NCBI RefSeq assembly: GCF_001598255.1
Contig: NZ_BCYP01000001.1
Coordinates: 62,001 to 126,000 of the forward strand
Direction of reading: 5' to 3'
DNA: 64,000 bases
From: Mitsuaria chitosanitabida ATCC BAA-476 = NBRC 102408
Lineage (GTDB): Bacteria; Pseudomonadota; Gammaproteobacteria; Burkholderiales; Burkholderiaceae_C
Position numbers and translations under genes: made by a program. The notes beneath the pieces are model-generated. The model did not search any database. It was not told the origin of the DNA and worked only from the letters and a program-made list of their open reading frames with translations. Positions 8,992-17,803 of this stretch are shown in pieces; position 1 is the first letter of the stretch; the number at the start of each line of letters is the position of its first letter.

Positions 8992-9030
8992 CCCCTCGCC
9001 CACGGCGTGGGAGAGGGGTTTGGGGTGAGG
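8992..9030. repeat. REP-like palindrome
   Basis: CCCCTCGCCCACG pairs with GCGTGGGAGAGGGG, followed by the tail TTTGGGGTGAGGG. It has the same CCCTC...GAGGG plan and GGTGAGGG tail as the larger repeats at 42968-43109 and 59245-59502. It lies just after the unknown protein gene and may also act as a terminator hairpin. Confidence 0.6.
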
Positions 9031-9069
9031 GCCGTTGCAGACAGCGAGCCCCCCGGGACCACCCCCAAT

Positions 9070-9098
9070 TTGACCGACCCGTCGATGCCCTTTATGCT
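9070..9098 (+). promoter_or_regulatory. Sigma-70 promoter of the GH30 operon
   Basis: TTGACC (9070-9075) and TATGCT (9093-9098) are separated by exactly 17 bases. The predicted transcription start, around 9105, falls on the left edge of the LacI-type palindrome, an ideal position for repression. Confidence 0.75.
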
Positions 9099-9104
9099 CG
9101 GGTC

Positions 9105-9120
9105 ATGAAAGCGCTTTCAT
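9105..9120. promoter_or_regulatory. LacI-family operator, site 1 (ATGAAAGCGCTTTCAT)
   Basis: A perfect 16-bp palindrome with the central CG step typical of LacI-family operators. It starts 7 bases after the -10 element and ends 37 bases before the GH30 start codon. The same core occurs at 36972-36985 and 42909-42922, in front of two other carbohydrate operons, and a LacI gene lies at 43120-44154. Confidence 0.88.
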
Positions 9121-9157
9121 AAAGCGCTCGCAGCATTGACCCGAACAGAGGCATTCC

Positions 9158-10561
9158 ATGACGGAGACAAACACGGCGGGCGCTCGCGCGTCCCTGCGCT
9201 GGACGCTGTCCGCGAAAGGGGAGGAGCTCGCTTCCTCGACGCGCCTGGCCCCGCAGCCCGACCTCGGGCTCACCCCGATCGCCCACCTCACCCGCGACCC
9301 CGCCATCGGCGGCATGCCCAAGCTGGTGGTCAACTCCGCCAGGCGCTTCCAACGCATCGAAGGCTTCGGCGGGGCCTTCACCGAAGCCGCCGCGACCACC
9401 TGGCAACACCTGCCCCCCGCGGAAGCCCACGCGCTCCTCCTCGCCTACTTCGACGCGAACGCCGGACACGGGTACACCTTCAACCGCGTCCACATGAACA
9501 GCTGCGACTTCTCGCTCGGCAACTACGCCCATGCGGAGGTCCCCGGCGACGAGGCCCTCGCCCACTTCAGCATCGACCGTGACCGCCGTGCGCTGCTCCC
9601 GATGATCAAGGCCGCGCAGGCCATCGCGCCGACGCCGATGAAGCTGCTGGTCTCCCCCTGGAGCCCGCCCGCCTGGATGAAGACCAATGGCCAGATGAAC
9701 CAGGGCGGCAAGCTGTTGCCGCAGTACGCCAGGGCCTGGGCCCAGTGCTACGTCCGCTTCATCCAGGCCTATGAGGCCGAGGGCGTGCCCATCTGGGGCG
9801 TCTCCGTCCAGAACGAACCCGACGCCACCCAGCGCTGGGACTCCTGCCTCTACTCCGCCGAGGAGGAACGCGACTTTGTCCGCGACCACCTCGGCCCCGC
9901 GCTGCACGCGGCCGGCCTCGCGCGCATCCGCATCGTCGTGTGGGACCACAACCGCGACCAGATGGTGCAGCGCGCCGACGTCGTCTACACCGACCCCGAG
10001 GCCGCGAAGTACGTCTGGGGCTGCGGCTTCCACTGGTACGTCGAGGACCACTTCGATCACGTGCAGCTGCTGCACGACGCCTACCCCGACAAGCAGCTGC
10101 TCTTCACCGAAGGCTGCCAGGAAGGCGGCCCGCACATCGGCGCCTGGGCCACCGGCGAGCGTTACGCCCGCAGCGTGATCAACGACCTCAACCGCTGGAC
10201 CGTCGGCTGGATCGACTGGAACCTGCTGCTCGACGAGACCGGCGGACCGAACCACGTCGGCAACCTGTGCAGCGCGCCGATGCTCGCGGATCGGGCGCAG
10301 AACCGGCTGATGCCGCAGAGCTCCTACGACTACCTCGGCCACTTCAGCCGCTTCATCCGTCCCGGCGCGCATCGCGTGCTGTGCTCGGCGAGCAGCCAGG
10401 ACCTGGAGTGCACCGCCGCCGTCAACGAGGACGGTACCCTCGTCGTCGTCGTGATGAACCGCAGCGAGCGCGCGCACCGATTCGTGCTGAACGTCGATGG
10501 ACAGGCCTGCGTGGCCGATCTGCCGGCCCGCGCGATCGCGAGCTACGCGCTGCCGCGCTGA
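9158..10561 (+). CDS. GH30 family glycoside hydrolase (beta-glucanase/glucosidase)
   Basis: A 467-residue GH30 (glucosylceramidase-like) enzyme with a TIM barrel plus C-terminal beta domain. The acid/base lies in SVQNEP (E220) and the nucleophile in LLFTEGC (E318); GFGGAFTEA at 69-77 and SPWSPPAWMK at 166-175 are family landmarks. In a locus with GH16 and GH1 the likely substrate is a beta-1,6- or beta-1,3-linked gluco-oligosaccharide, but GH30 also covers other linkages. There is no signal peptide: the N-terminus is polar and the ATG at 9158 has AGAGG before it. The enzyme therefore looks cytoplasmic. It is the first gene of a four-gene operon, 14 bases before the next, under operator site 1. 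Confidence 0.93.
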   Translation: MTETNTAGARASLRWTLSAKGEELASSTRLAPQPDLGLTPIAHLTRDPAIGGMPKLVVNSARRFQRIEGFGGAFTEAAATTWQHLPPAEAHALLLAYFDANAGHGYTFNRVHMNSCDFSLGNYAHAEVPGDEALAHFSIDRDRRALLPMIKAAQAIAPTPMKLLVSPWSPPAWMKTNGQMNQGGKLLPQYARAWAQCYVRFIQAYEAEGVPIWGVSVQNEPDATQRWDSCLYSAEEERDFVRDHLGPALHAAGLARIRIVVWDHNRDQMVQRADVVYTDPEAAKYVWGCGFHWYVEDHFDHVQLLHDAYPDKQLLFTEGCQEGGPHIGAWATGERYARSVINDLNRWTVGWIDWNLLLDETGGPNHVGNLCSAPMLADRAQNRLMPQSSYDYLGHFSRFIRPGAHRVLCSASSQDLECTAAVNEDGTLVVVVMNRSERAHRFVLNVDGQACVADLPARAIASYALPR

Positions 10562-10575
10562 CGCCGGGGACGCGC

Positions 10576-11859
10576 TTGAAGCATCCCACGCTGATCCGAC
10601 GCCGCACCTGGCTGGCGGGCATGGCCTTGCCGGCGCTGCCCGCGTTGATCGTCGTCCCGGCACGCGCCCAGCCGGCCGAGGTCCTCACCGTCGCCGCCTT
10701 CCCGCTGGTCGACGAGATCGCCCGCACCGCGATCCCGGCCTGGCGCGCGATGCATCCCGACGTGGAGCTGCGCATCCTGATGCGCCAGTACGCCGATCAC
10801 CACACGGCGATGACGACCTCGCTGTCGACCGCGGTGGGCCTGCCCGACGTGATGGCCCTGGAATCGAGCTACGTCGGCCGCTTCGCGCAGGGCGGGGGGC
10901 TGGAGGACCTGCGTCAGGCGCCCTTCGGCGTCGAGGCGCATCGATCCCGCCTCGTCCCCTACGCCTACGACCAGGCCGTCGCCCGCAACGGCGCCATGGT
11001 CGCGATGCCCACGGACATCGGCCCCGGCACGATGCTCTACCGTCAGGACATCGTCGATCGCGCCGGCGTCACGCCGGACGAGCTGACGCGCGACTGGGAC
11101 AGCTATGTCGCGGCCGGCGAGCGCATCAAGGCGCGGACCGGGGCCTATCTCATCGCCAACGTGCAGGAGATCAAGGACATCCTCGTCGCCGACGGTCTCA
11201 AGCCGGGCGAGGGCTTGTACTTCGACGTCGACTCCCGCGTGCTGGTGAACTCGCCGCGCTTCGAGCGCGCCTTCGAGGTGGCGCTTCGCGCGCGGCAACT
11301 GGGCTTGGACGCGAAGGTCCAGGCCTGGTCCAACGACTGGGGCGCGGGCTTCAAGCAGGGCCGGCTGGCGACGGAACTCTCGGGCGCCTGGCTGGTCGGC
11401 CAGCTCAACGCCTTCGTCGCGCCGGAGACCAGGGGACTGTGGCGCGCGGCCTCGCTGCCCGGCGGCGCGCACTCGGCCTACGGCGGCTCGTACTACGCGA
11501 TTCCGCGCAAGTCGGCGCCGGCGCGCAAGCGGCTGGCGTGGGACTTCATCCAGCTGATGACGCTGGACTCGAAGCAGCAACTGCGGGCCTTCAAGGACTA
11601 CGACGCCTTCCCCGCGCTGCGCGACGTGCACGAGGATCCCTTCTTCAGCGAGCCCGTGCCCTTCCTCGCCGGCCAGCGCGCGCGGCTGCTGTGGCGCGAC
11701 GATGCGCTGCGCATCACGGCGATGCCGGTGCACAAGCAAAACAAGTTCGCCGAGGAGGTCGTGCAGACCGAGCTCGACAAGGTGCTGCGCGGACAGAAGA
11801 CCATCAAGACCGCGCTGGTCGACGCCGAGCAGCTGCTCGCGCTGCGCGCCCGGCGCTGA
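10576..11859 (+). CDS. Sugar ABC transporter substrate-binding protein (family 1), orphan copy
   Basis: A 427-residue periplasmic binding protein. The N-terminus has RRRTWLAG, a hydrophobic stretch and a cut site after VPARA. The mature start EVLTVAAFPLVDEI and the segment DHHTAMTTSLSTAVGLPDVM closely match the protein encoded at 41615-42880, so the two are paralogues. It should bind gluco-oligosaccharides for an ABC importer, but no permease lies in this operon; it may share the permease pair at 39754-41599. The start is TTG at 10576, with GGGGA just before it; the ATG at 10621 would remove the positive region of the signal peptide. It sits 14 bases after GH30 and 22 before GH16. Confidence 0.88.
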   Translation: MKHPTLIRRRTWLAGMALPALPALIVVPARAQPAEVLTVAAFPLVDEIARTAIPAWRAMHPDVELRILMRQYADHHTAMTTSLSTAVGLPDVMALESSYVGRFAQGGGLEDLRQAPFGVEAHRSRLVPYAYDQAVARNGAMVAMPTDIGPGTMLYRQDIVDRAGVTPDELTRDWDSYVAAGERIKARTGAYLIANVQEIKDILVADGLKPGEGLYFDVDSRVLVNSPRFERAFEVALRARQLGLDAKVQAWSNDWGAGFKQGRLATELSGAWLVGQLNAFVAPETRGLWRAASLPGGAHSAYGGSYYAIPRKSAPARKRLAWDFIQLMTLDSKQQLRAFKDYDAFPALRDVHEDPFFSEPVPFLAGQRARLLWRDDALRITAMPVHKQNKFAEEVVQTELDKVLRGQKTIKTALVDAEQLLALRARR

Positions 11860-11881
11860 GACATCGACAGGGAGATCCGGA

Positions 11882-12880
11882 TTGAGCTCGAAGCAAGGAC
11901 GACTGTCGCGGCGCCGGGCCGCCGTGCCGCTGATGGCGGCGATCGCCATCGGCACCGGCGCCGCCGCGGGCCCCGGGAACGCGCACGCGCAAGCGGCCTC
12001 CGCCACGCCCGGCGGCGCCCCCACGCCGATCGCGACCGCCGCCGCGTCGACACCCGCCTCGGCTTCCGCTTCGACCACCGCGCCGCAGACCGCGACCGGC
12101 AAGGGCGGCGCGGCGACGGGCACGATCGGCCTGCCCGCCGGCTACCGCCTCGTCTGGTCCGACGAGTTCGACGGCCCCTCGGGCGCCTTGCCCGACGCGT
12201 CGAAGTGGGCCTACGACACCGGCATGAATCAGCAGGGCTGGCACAACCACGAGCAGCAGTACTACTCGGGGCCGCGCGCCGAGAACGCCGCGCAGCGAGG
12301 CGGGAAGTTGGTCATCACGGCGCGCAAGGAGGATCTGTCCTCGCGCCCGGACTGGGGCGGCCAGCACTACAGCTCGACGCGCCTGATCACGAAGGGCAAG
12401 GCCGAGTGGACCTATGGCTACTTCGAGATCCGCGCCAGGCTGCCCTGCGGCAAGGGCACCTGGCCGGCGGTGTGGATGCTCGGCAGCCAGGGCGACTGGC
12501 CGGCGAGCGGCGAACTCGACATCCTCGAGCACATGGGCCAGAAGCCCGAATGGGTCTTCAGCACGGTGCACACGAGCTCGGGCCATGGCGGCCACGGCGT
12601 CGGCGACGGCCGCGTGCTGAAGACCGCCTGCGGTCGCTTCCACGACTACCAGATGCTGTGGACGCCGCGGGAGATCCGCTTCGGCGTGGACGGACAGGTG
12701 CACGCGGCCTATCCCAACCTGGGGCAGGGCGCGGCGCAATGGCCCTTCGACCAGCCGCAATTCCTGATCCTGAATCTCGCGATCGGCGGTGACCTCGGCG
12801 GCCCGATCGACGACCGCATCTTCCCCGTCCGCTACGAGGTCGAGCACGTGCGCGTCTATCAGGCTGCGACGCCGCCTTAG
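11882..12880 (+). CDS. GH16 endo-beta-glucanase (laminarinase type), secreted
   Basis: A 332-residue secreted GH16 enzyme. A signal peptide (SRRRAAVPLMAAIAIGTGAAAG, cut near AHA-QA) is followed by an Ala/Thr/Ser/Pro linker to about residue 85 and then the catalytic domain. The active-site motif ELDILE gives nucleophile E211, D213 and acid/base E216; WPAVWML at 194-200 and the closing VEHVRVYQ are standard for beta-1,3-glucanases. It should cut laminarin-like or fungal wall beta-1,3-glucan in the periplasm or outside. The start is TTG at 11882, with AGGGAG 7 bases before it. Third gene of the GH30 operon. Confidence 0.93.
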   Translation: MSSKQGRLSRRRAAVPLMAAIAIGTGAAAGPGNAHAQAASATPGGAPTPIATAAASTPASASASTTAPQTATGKGGAATGTIGLPAGYRLVWSDEFDGPSGALPDASKWAYDTGMNQQGWHNHEQQYYSGPRAENAAQRGGKLVITARKEDLSSRPDWGGQHYSSTRLITKGKAEWTYGYFEIRARLPCGKGTWPAVWMLGSQGDWPASGELDILEHMGQKPEWVFSTVHTSSGHGGHGVGDGRVLKTACGRFHDYQMLWTPREIRFGVDGQVHAAYPNLGQGAAQWPFDQPQFLILNLAIGGDLGGPIDDRIFPVRYEVEHVRVYQAATPP

Positions 12881-12947
12881 CGCGTTCTTGGCGCGGCCGG
12901 CCCGAGGGCGCCTTACCATCGCGATCCTCGAAAGCCTGGGGAGGCGC

Positions 12948-14174
12948 ATGCGCAAGCTCATCGTCGGTGTGATCGGTGCCCTGGGCGCCTTCGGTGTCAT
13001 GGCGGGAACGCCGCCGGCGGCGGCACAACCGGCGTCCGTGGCGACGTCGAGCCGCGCCGCCTCGACGTCGATCGACGAGGGGGGACTCGAGGTCCGGCTG
13101 GAGCCGCGCGGGGGACGCCGCACGTTCTCGCAGGGCGAGCCCATCGTGCTCGATCTGGTGCTGGTGGCGCGCGATGGCGGGACGGCCGGCCCGTGGATCT
13201 ATGCGGTCGACGAGCAGTCCAGCGGCGTGAGCCGGCAGATCGACATCAGCCCCGCGACCGGCTGGTTCCGCGCGCGTGGCGTCGATCACTTCGACATGAG
13301 CTCGATGCGCGTGATCGGGGCCAAGCCCGTGCGTCTGCCGGTGGTGGTCAATCGGGCGATCAGCTTCCAGCAGCCGGGGCGCTACGAGCTGGCGGTGACG
13401 ACGGCGATCGAGCGCCGCGTGACGGCCAAGCCCTCGGATCGTTCGAGCACGCGAATCACGACGGCGCCGCTCATGCTCACCATCACCGCGGCGGACGAGG
13501 GCCAGGAGGCCGCGCGCGTCGCCACGCTGGTGGCGGCGATCGAGAAGGGCGGGGCTTGCCGGCCGGTCGAGGCGGCCGCGCGTCAGCTCGCCTTCCTGGG
13601 CGGGGAGACGGCCACGCGCGAGAAGGCGCGCCTGTTCACGGCGCCGGGTCCCCAGTGCGCCGACGTGGGCAACGAGATCCGGATGGGGCTGGGCAGCTCG
13701 CGGCATCTGCCCTTGCAGCTCGAGCTGCTGCATGCGGCCTGGATCGATTCCGCCCAGGCGCCGGATCAGTCGCTGCTCTCCGCGATGACCGACACGCGGG
13801 CCTTCCTGCGTGGAGAGACGGTGCCGGGCTGGCAGGGCATCGCCGACCTGAGCTCGCCGCAGGCCCTGCGCACGGCGCAGGACGCGGCGCTCGCCGTGGA
13901 GGAACTGGTGGACAGCCTGCCGCGGCGCGAGGGCCGCAGCCAGGCCGACACCGCCTACACCCTGATCGCGCTGCTGTCGCTGGACGAGGCGCAGCGGGAC
14001 CGCGTGCGGCCTTTCGTGCTGCGGCACTTCACCGACATGTCGCCGCTGCAGCGGGGCATGCTCATGAGCAGTCGCGACAAGGTGGCGCTGTGTGGCGCGG
14101 TCGACACCGCGCCCGACGAGTGGCTGTCGGCGGCCGGTCGACAGGCGCTCATCGCCTCGTGCACGGCGTCGTGA
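12948..14174 (+). CDS. Secreted protein of unknown function in the GH30-GH16 operon
   Basis: A 408-residue protein with a clear signal peptide (MRKLIVGVIGALGAFGVMAG, cut near AAA-QP). I do not recognise a family. The first half (about residues 40-190) looks like a beta-sandwich, with IVLDLVLVARDG and GRYELAVTTAIERR resembling an accessory or chaperone-like Ig fold. The second half is helical and has several cysteines. It begins 67 bases after GH16 on the same strand with GGGGAGG before its ATG, so it may belong to the glucan operon. It could be a polymer-binding accessory, but nothing in the sequence proves that. Confidence 0.8.
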   Translation: MRKLIVGVIGALGAFGVMAGTPPAAAQPASVATSSRAASTSIDEGGLEVRLEPRGGRRTFSQGEPIVLDLVLVARDGGTAGPWIYAVDEQSSGVSRQIDISPATGWFRARGVDHFDMSSMRVIGAKPVRLPVVVNRAISFQQPGRYELAVTTAIERRVTAKPSDRSSTRITTAPLMLTITAADEGQEAARVATLVAAIEKGGACRPVEAAARQLAFLGGETATREKARLFTAPGPQCADVGNEIRMGLGSSRHLPLQLELLHAAWIDSAQAPDQSLLSAMTDTRAFLRGETVPGWQGIADLSSPQALRTAQDAALAVEELVDSLPRREGRSQADTAYTLIALLSLDEAQRDRVRPFVLRHFTDMSPLQRGMLMSSRDKVALCGAVDTAPDEWLSAAGRQALIASCTAS

Positions 14175-14228
14175 TGGCGGCGGCATCGGAGATCGCCCTC
14201 TCCGGCGATACCGCGTGCGCGCGCGCCC

Positions 14229-16538
14229 TCAGAGCTTCATCTCCACCGTCAGGCCGAAGCGCCGATCGCCACGCGTGACGATCGAGCGGTCGAGCGTCGC
14301 CGGATTCGGCGTGCCGACCAGCGCGAACCAGTCGTCGCTGCGGCGATCGCGGGCGAGCAGGTTGTTGATCGTTCCCCGGATCTTGGTCTTGGGCGACAGC
14401 GTCCACGCCATCTGCAGGTCCGCGTCGATCTGGCGGCCGCTGCGGGTCAGGCGGGTGTCGTCCGCGCGACGCCAGGTCGGCGGTAGCCAGTTGATGTCGA
14501 GGCTCAGCTCCGCCGGCCAGGCCGCCGGTTCCCAGCGCAGGCCGACCTTGCCCGACCACGGCGACTGCCCGTCCAGCCGGTTGTCCGGACCCGCCACGGT
14601 GGACACGCGCGAGCGTGCCCAGGTGATGCCGCTGCGCAATTCCAGCTTGGGCGCGCCGTCGATGAACTCGGGCGCCTTCATGCGGGCGTCCAGGCTCATG
14701 CCCGCGGACCAGGCCTTGCCGAAGTTCATCGGACGGCTGATGTAGCGCGGCGTCGCGGACCAGGGCACGGCGGCGAGCAGCAGCTCGCTGCCGACCAGGT
14801 CCTCGATGCGCCGGGCGAAGACATCCACGCCCAGCGTCGAGTCCTTGCCGATGTACCGCTCCAGCGAGCCGGTCAGGCCCCAGGCCTTCTCCGGCCGCAG
14901 GCCCGGGTTGCCGACCAGATCGGCCTGGTCGGGGGTGTTGCCGCCGCAGGGGCCGCCGGGCCGGCAGGGCGCGAGCGGATTGATCGTCGGGCGGGCGCTG
15001 AGCTGATCGGCGTCGGGCAGCCTGGCGGTCCGCGCCAGGCTGAGCCGCGCGCGCAGCCGTCCGCCGTCGGCCGGCTTCCAGGCCAGGTTCAGCGAGGGCG
15101 CCAGCACCGTGAATCGACTCGACGCGCGCAGCGGACCGTCGACCTGGTCGATGTCGCGCCAGTCCGCGCTGAGCCCGGCGTTCAGCGCCCATTGGGCGTT
15201 CAGGCGCCAGTCGTCCTGGATGAAGGCGTTGGCGCGGCGCGTGCGGGCGCTGCCCACCTTGCCGAAGTAGGGCGTCAGCGTCGGGTCGTCCTGCCCCTGC
15301 AACCAGGCGTCCACGCGGTGGTCCACCGCGTTGCGGCCCAGGCCCAGGCCGGCCTTGATGTCGTGGTCCTTGGGCGAGGCGGCGTTGTAGTCGAGCTTGA
15401 GATGGTCGTTGCGCGCGTGCTGCTGACGCAGGGTCTCGCGCAACAGGTCGGCGGCGGTGGCGAGGCCGTCCTCGCGCAGACCGCGCCGGCGGACCTGCAT
15501 CCAGCCGGGGGTCACGCGCAGCTGCAGGCGGCTGCCATCGGCGAAGCGCTGTTTCCAGGTGAGGTCCAGTCCGACGTTGACGAGCACGTGGCGCGCGGCG
15601 ACGCGCGCGTCGACCGACGGCGTGCCGGGGCGCTCCAGATACTGCTCGTCCCCGTGATTCCTCAGGGCCAGGAGGAACAGGCTGGGATCGATCGAGAACT
15701 CGCGCGTCGCCGAGTCGCGCCAGCCGAGGTTGGCGGAGAGCGAGGCCTGCGTGCGACGCTGGTGCTGGCGCTCGTCGCGGGTGGCGGTGTCGCCATCGCC
15801 CCAGGGCGCGAAGGACACCGAGGTCCGCGTGCGGGCGCGCACGAGGGTGTCGCCGTCGCGGAAGGAGGCGCGCAGGCTGCGCGTGGTGCCGGTCTGCTTG
15901 TCGACCGAGGTCAGCGACCAGGCGCCGTCGCCCATCACGCTGTCGGGACCGCCTTGCGCGGTCATGCGCAGCGACTCGCTGGCGACGCGCTCGGTGCGAC
16001 GGGTCACGAGGTTGATGGTGCCGGCGATGCCGAAGGGGCCGTGCTCGGCCACCGAGCCCTTGATGATCTCGACGCGCTCGATGTGGACCAGGTCCGATTC
16101 CATCGGATCACGCCCGGCGGGCGGCGCGACGCCGTCGACCAGGATCTGCGTGTAGCCCGGCAGACCGAGCAGGCCGAGGCGGCCATTGGCGGACACGGTG
16201 ACCGAGGGCTCGCGCCGCAGCAGGTCCTTGACCGTGCTCACGCCGCTCTTCTCGATGGCCTGGCGGCCGATGACGATGCGGCCGGCGACGAAGGCCTCGC
16301 GCTGGGCGGCGTCGGAGGCGCTCCCGGAGACCTCGACGGTCTGCAGCGACGCGGTCGGGGCGCCCGGGCTGGAGGCCTTCTTCGTGTCGGCCGGGACCGC
16401 GTCGGGCGTGACCGACGCCGGTGACGCGGTGACGGGGGATGGCGAGGCGGACGTCGCGGGGCCGGGCGACTGGGCGAGCGTGTCGCCCGCCCATAGCGCG
16501 GCCACGGCGATCAACGCGCCGGTGAGGTTTTCTTTCAC
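14229..16538 (-). CDS. TonB-dependent outer-membrane receptor
   Basis: A 769-residue receptor with signal peptide (GALIAVAALWAGDTLAQ), a Ser/Pro/Ala-rich linker, a plug domain (VKDLLRREPSVTV, GYTQILVDGV, IERVEIIKG, GIAGTINLVTRR, about 140-260) and a C-terminal beta-barrel ending in FGLTVEMKL. It imports a large or scarce ligand with TonB energy. No TonB box, sigma factor or siderophore gene identifies the ligand. The start is GTG at 16538, which begins the signal peptide correctly; the Shine-Dalgarno match is weak. It converges on the glucan operon but lacks the LacI palindrome, so it is probably a separate unit. The small twin-CX3C gene lies 34 bases upstream on the same strand. Confidence 0.9.
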   Translation of the reverse strand: MKENLTGALIAVAALWAGDTLAQSPGPATSASPSPVTASPASVTPDAVPADTKKASSPGAPTASLQTVEVSGSASDAAQREAFVAGRIVIGRQAIEKSGVSTVKDLLRREPSVTVSANGRLGLLGLPGYTQILVDGVAPPAGRDPMESDLVHIERVEIIKGSVAEHGPFGIAGTINLVTRRTERVASESLRMTAQGGPDSVMGDGAWSLTSVDKQTGTTRSLRASFRDGDTLVRARTRTSVSFAPWGDGDTATRDERQHQRRTQASLSANLGWRDSATREFSIDPSLFLLALRNHGDEQYLERPGTPSVDARVAARHVLVNVGLDLTWKQRFADGSRLQLRVTPGWMQVRRRGLREDGLATAADLLRETLRQQHARNDHLKLDYNAASPKDHDIKAGLGLGRNAVDHRVDAWLQGQDDPTLTPYFGKVGSARTRRANAFIQDDWRLNAQWALNAGLSADWRDIDQVDGPLRASSRFTVLAPSLNLAWKPADGGRLRARLSLARTARLPDADQLSARPTINPLAPCRPGGPCGGNTPDQADLVGNPGLRPEKAWGLTGSLERYIGKDSTLGVDVFARRIEDLVGSELLLAAVPWSATPRYISRPMNFGKAWSAGMSLDARMKAPEFIDGAPKLELRSGITWARSRVSTVAGPDNRLDGQSPWSGKVGLRWEPAAWPAELSLDINWLPPTWRRADDTRLTRSGRQIDADLQMAWTLSPKTKIRGTINNLLARDRRSDDWFALVGTPNPATLDRSIVTRGDRRFGLTVEMKL

Positions 16539-16572
16539 GGATGCACCCTGGGGTGCCGCTCGACAGGGCGGC

Positions 16573-16800
16573 TTACTTCTGATTCGGATCGCAGATGCGA
16601 TCGCACTTGCGGGCGTCGTTGATCTCTTCCATGCAACGCGCGTAGCAGGCCTTGGGGTCGAAGGCGGCGTTGAGGTCGATCGGGACGGCGGATGCGCGGT
16701 CCTGTTCGTAGGCGCGCGCGGCGACATGGCCGGCGGCGGCGGCGACGAGCACACCGGCGATCAGCGCGCCCGCGCGCACGAGGGTTTTCTTCGGCTTCAT
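16573..16800 (-). CDS. Small membrane-anchored or secreted twin-CX3C protein
   Basis: A 75-residue protein. It has a positive MKPKK start, one hydrophobic helix (about residues 8-28) that is a signal peptide or anchor, and a short C-terminal part with four cysteines in a CYARC...CDRIC pattern (CX3C-X9-CX3C). That spacing is typical of helix-hairpins held by two disulfides. The ATG at 16800 is preceded by AACGGA; a longer reading would add a non-membrane, Arg-rich segment and is less likely. It is 34 bases upstream of the TonB receptor gene and reads the same way, so they may be co-expressed. The function is unknown. Confidence 0.65.
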   Translation of the reverse strand: MKPKKTLVRAGALIAGVLVAAAAGHVAARAYEQDRASAVPIDLNAAFDPKACYARCMEEINDARKCDRICDPNQK

Positions 16801-16980
16801 GAGTCCGTTCCGTTTCTTCGTCACGCCATCGAGGGCGTGAGCGGTCGGGTGATTCCGGCGCCTCCCTGACGCCGGCCGTCGGCGAATGTAATTCATCCGG
16901 GGGACGCCCCGGCAAGTCCTGACCCCGGGATGACACGGGGGGCTTCTATCATGGCCCTCCTCGGAAGCAGGGAGACGTGG

Positions 16981-17766
16981 ATGAGAAGAGGGATCCTCCG
17001 GCGGGTCGCCGCCGGACTCGTGTCCGCGATGGCGGTCACGATGGCCGCGCACGCGGCGACCGACGACACCGACCTGGAGGCGATCCACGCGAAGCTGCGG
17101 GTGGTGGCGGCGCCGTGGTGCGGCAAGCTCGCGGACTTCGACGCGCAGGGGACCCGCGTCTGCACCATCCGGACGGAGCCGCTCGACGCGGCGGGCGTCA
17201 CCAACGCGTTCGCCTTGTTCTCCGGGACCTTCGTGACCCGTGAGATGCAGGCGCGCCTGTCCCGCGACGAGCTCGCCATGGTGCTGGGTCACGAGTTCGC
17301 GCACCTGGTGCTGGCGCACGGCTACGTGCGGCTGCAGCGGCAACGCGAAGGACAGGCCGGTCGATATGACGACGGCCTGCTCGGCTTGCTGCAGACCAAC
17401 CACCCCACGCCGCACGACGACACGCCCCGGGACGAGCGCCAGCAGGAGCTGGATGCCGACACGCTGGGACTGGTCTTCGCGGGACTGGCCGGCTACGACA
17501 TCCGCGGCGCCGTGGCGTTCTGGCGCGATGCCGACCGGCGCCTGCCGGCCTTGGCGACGCAAGGCCGGAAGACGCATCCGTCCGCGGCGGTCCGGCTCCG
17601 CAATGCGCGGGCCGCGGTCGCGCAGTTCTGCGGAGCGGTCGCGGCCGGCAAGCCGCCGCTGCCGCGCCTGGAGCGGCTGCAGCCGGCCTACGAGGCGTCG
17701 CGCGACGAGGTGGCGACGGTGGCGGATCGGGCGACGCTCGACGCCGCCTGCGGGAGGACGCGCTGA
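16981..17766 (+). CDS. M48-type zinc metalloprotease, periplasmic
   Basis: A 261-residue protease with a signal peptide (RRGILRRVAAGLVSAMAVTMAAHA). The zinc motif HEFAH lies at 104-108 and the third ligand in QELDAD (E156), as in the M48 family (BepA/Oma1 relatives). LFSGTFVTREM (79-89) corresponds to the strand before the active-site helix. It lacks the TPR region of BepA. The ATG at 16981 is preferred over 16930 because GGGAGA precedes it and the signal peptide starts correctly. Probable role is envelope protein quality control; substrates are unknown. It is divergent from the twin-CX3C gene. Confidence 0.88.
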   Translation: MRRGILRRVAAGLVSAMAVTMAAHAATDDTDLEAIHAKLRVVAAPWCGKLADFDAQGTRVCTIRTEPLDAAGVTNAFALFSGTFVTREMQARLSRDELAMVLGHEFAHLVLAHGYVRLQRQREGQAGRYDDGLLGLLQTNHPTPHDDTPRDERQQELDADTLGLVFAGLAGYDIRGAVAFWRDADRRLPALATQGRKTHPSAAVRLRNARAAVAQFCGAVAAGKPPLPRLERLQPAYEASRDEVATVADRATLDAACGRTR

Positions 17767-17803
17767 GCCACGGGGCCGCGGGCGCGCCGTCCCGCCGAGG
17801 CGC

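Noticed and set aside
9121-9130. AAAGCGCTCG as a second LacI site beside the first
   Set aside because: It is only a half site with no symmetrical partner.
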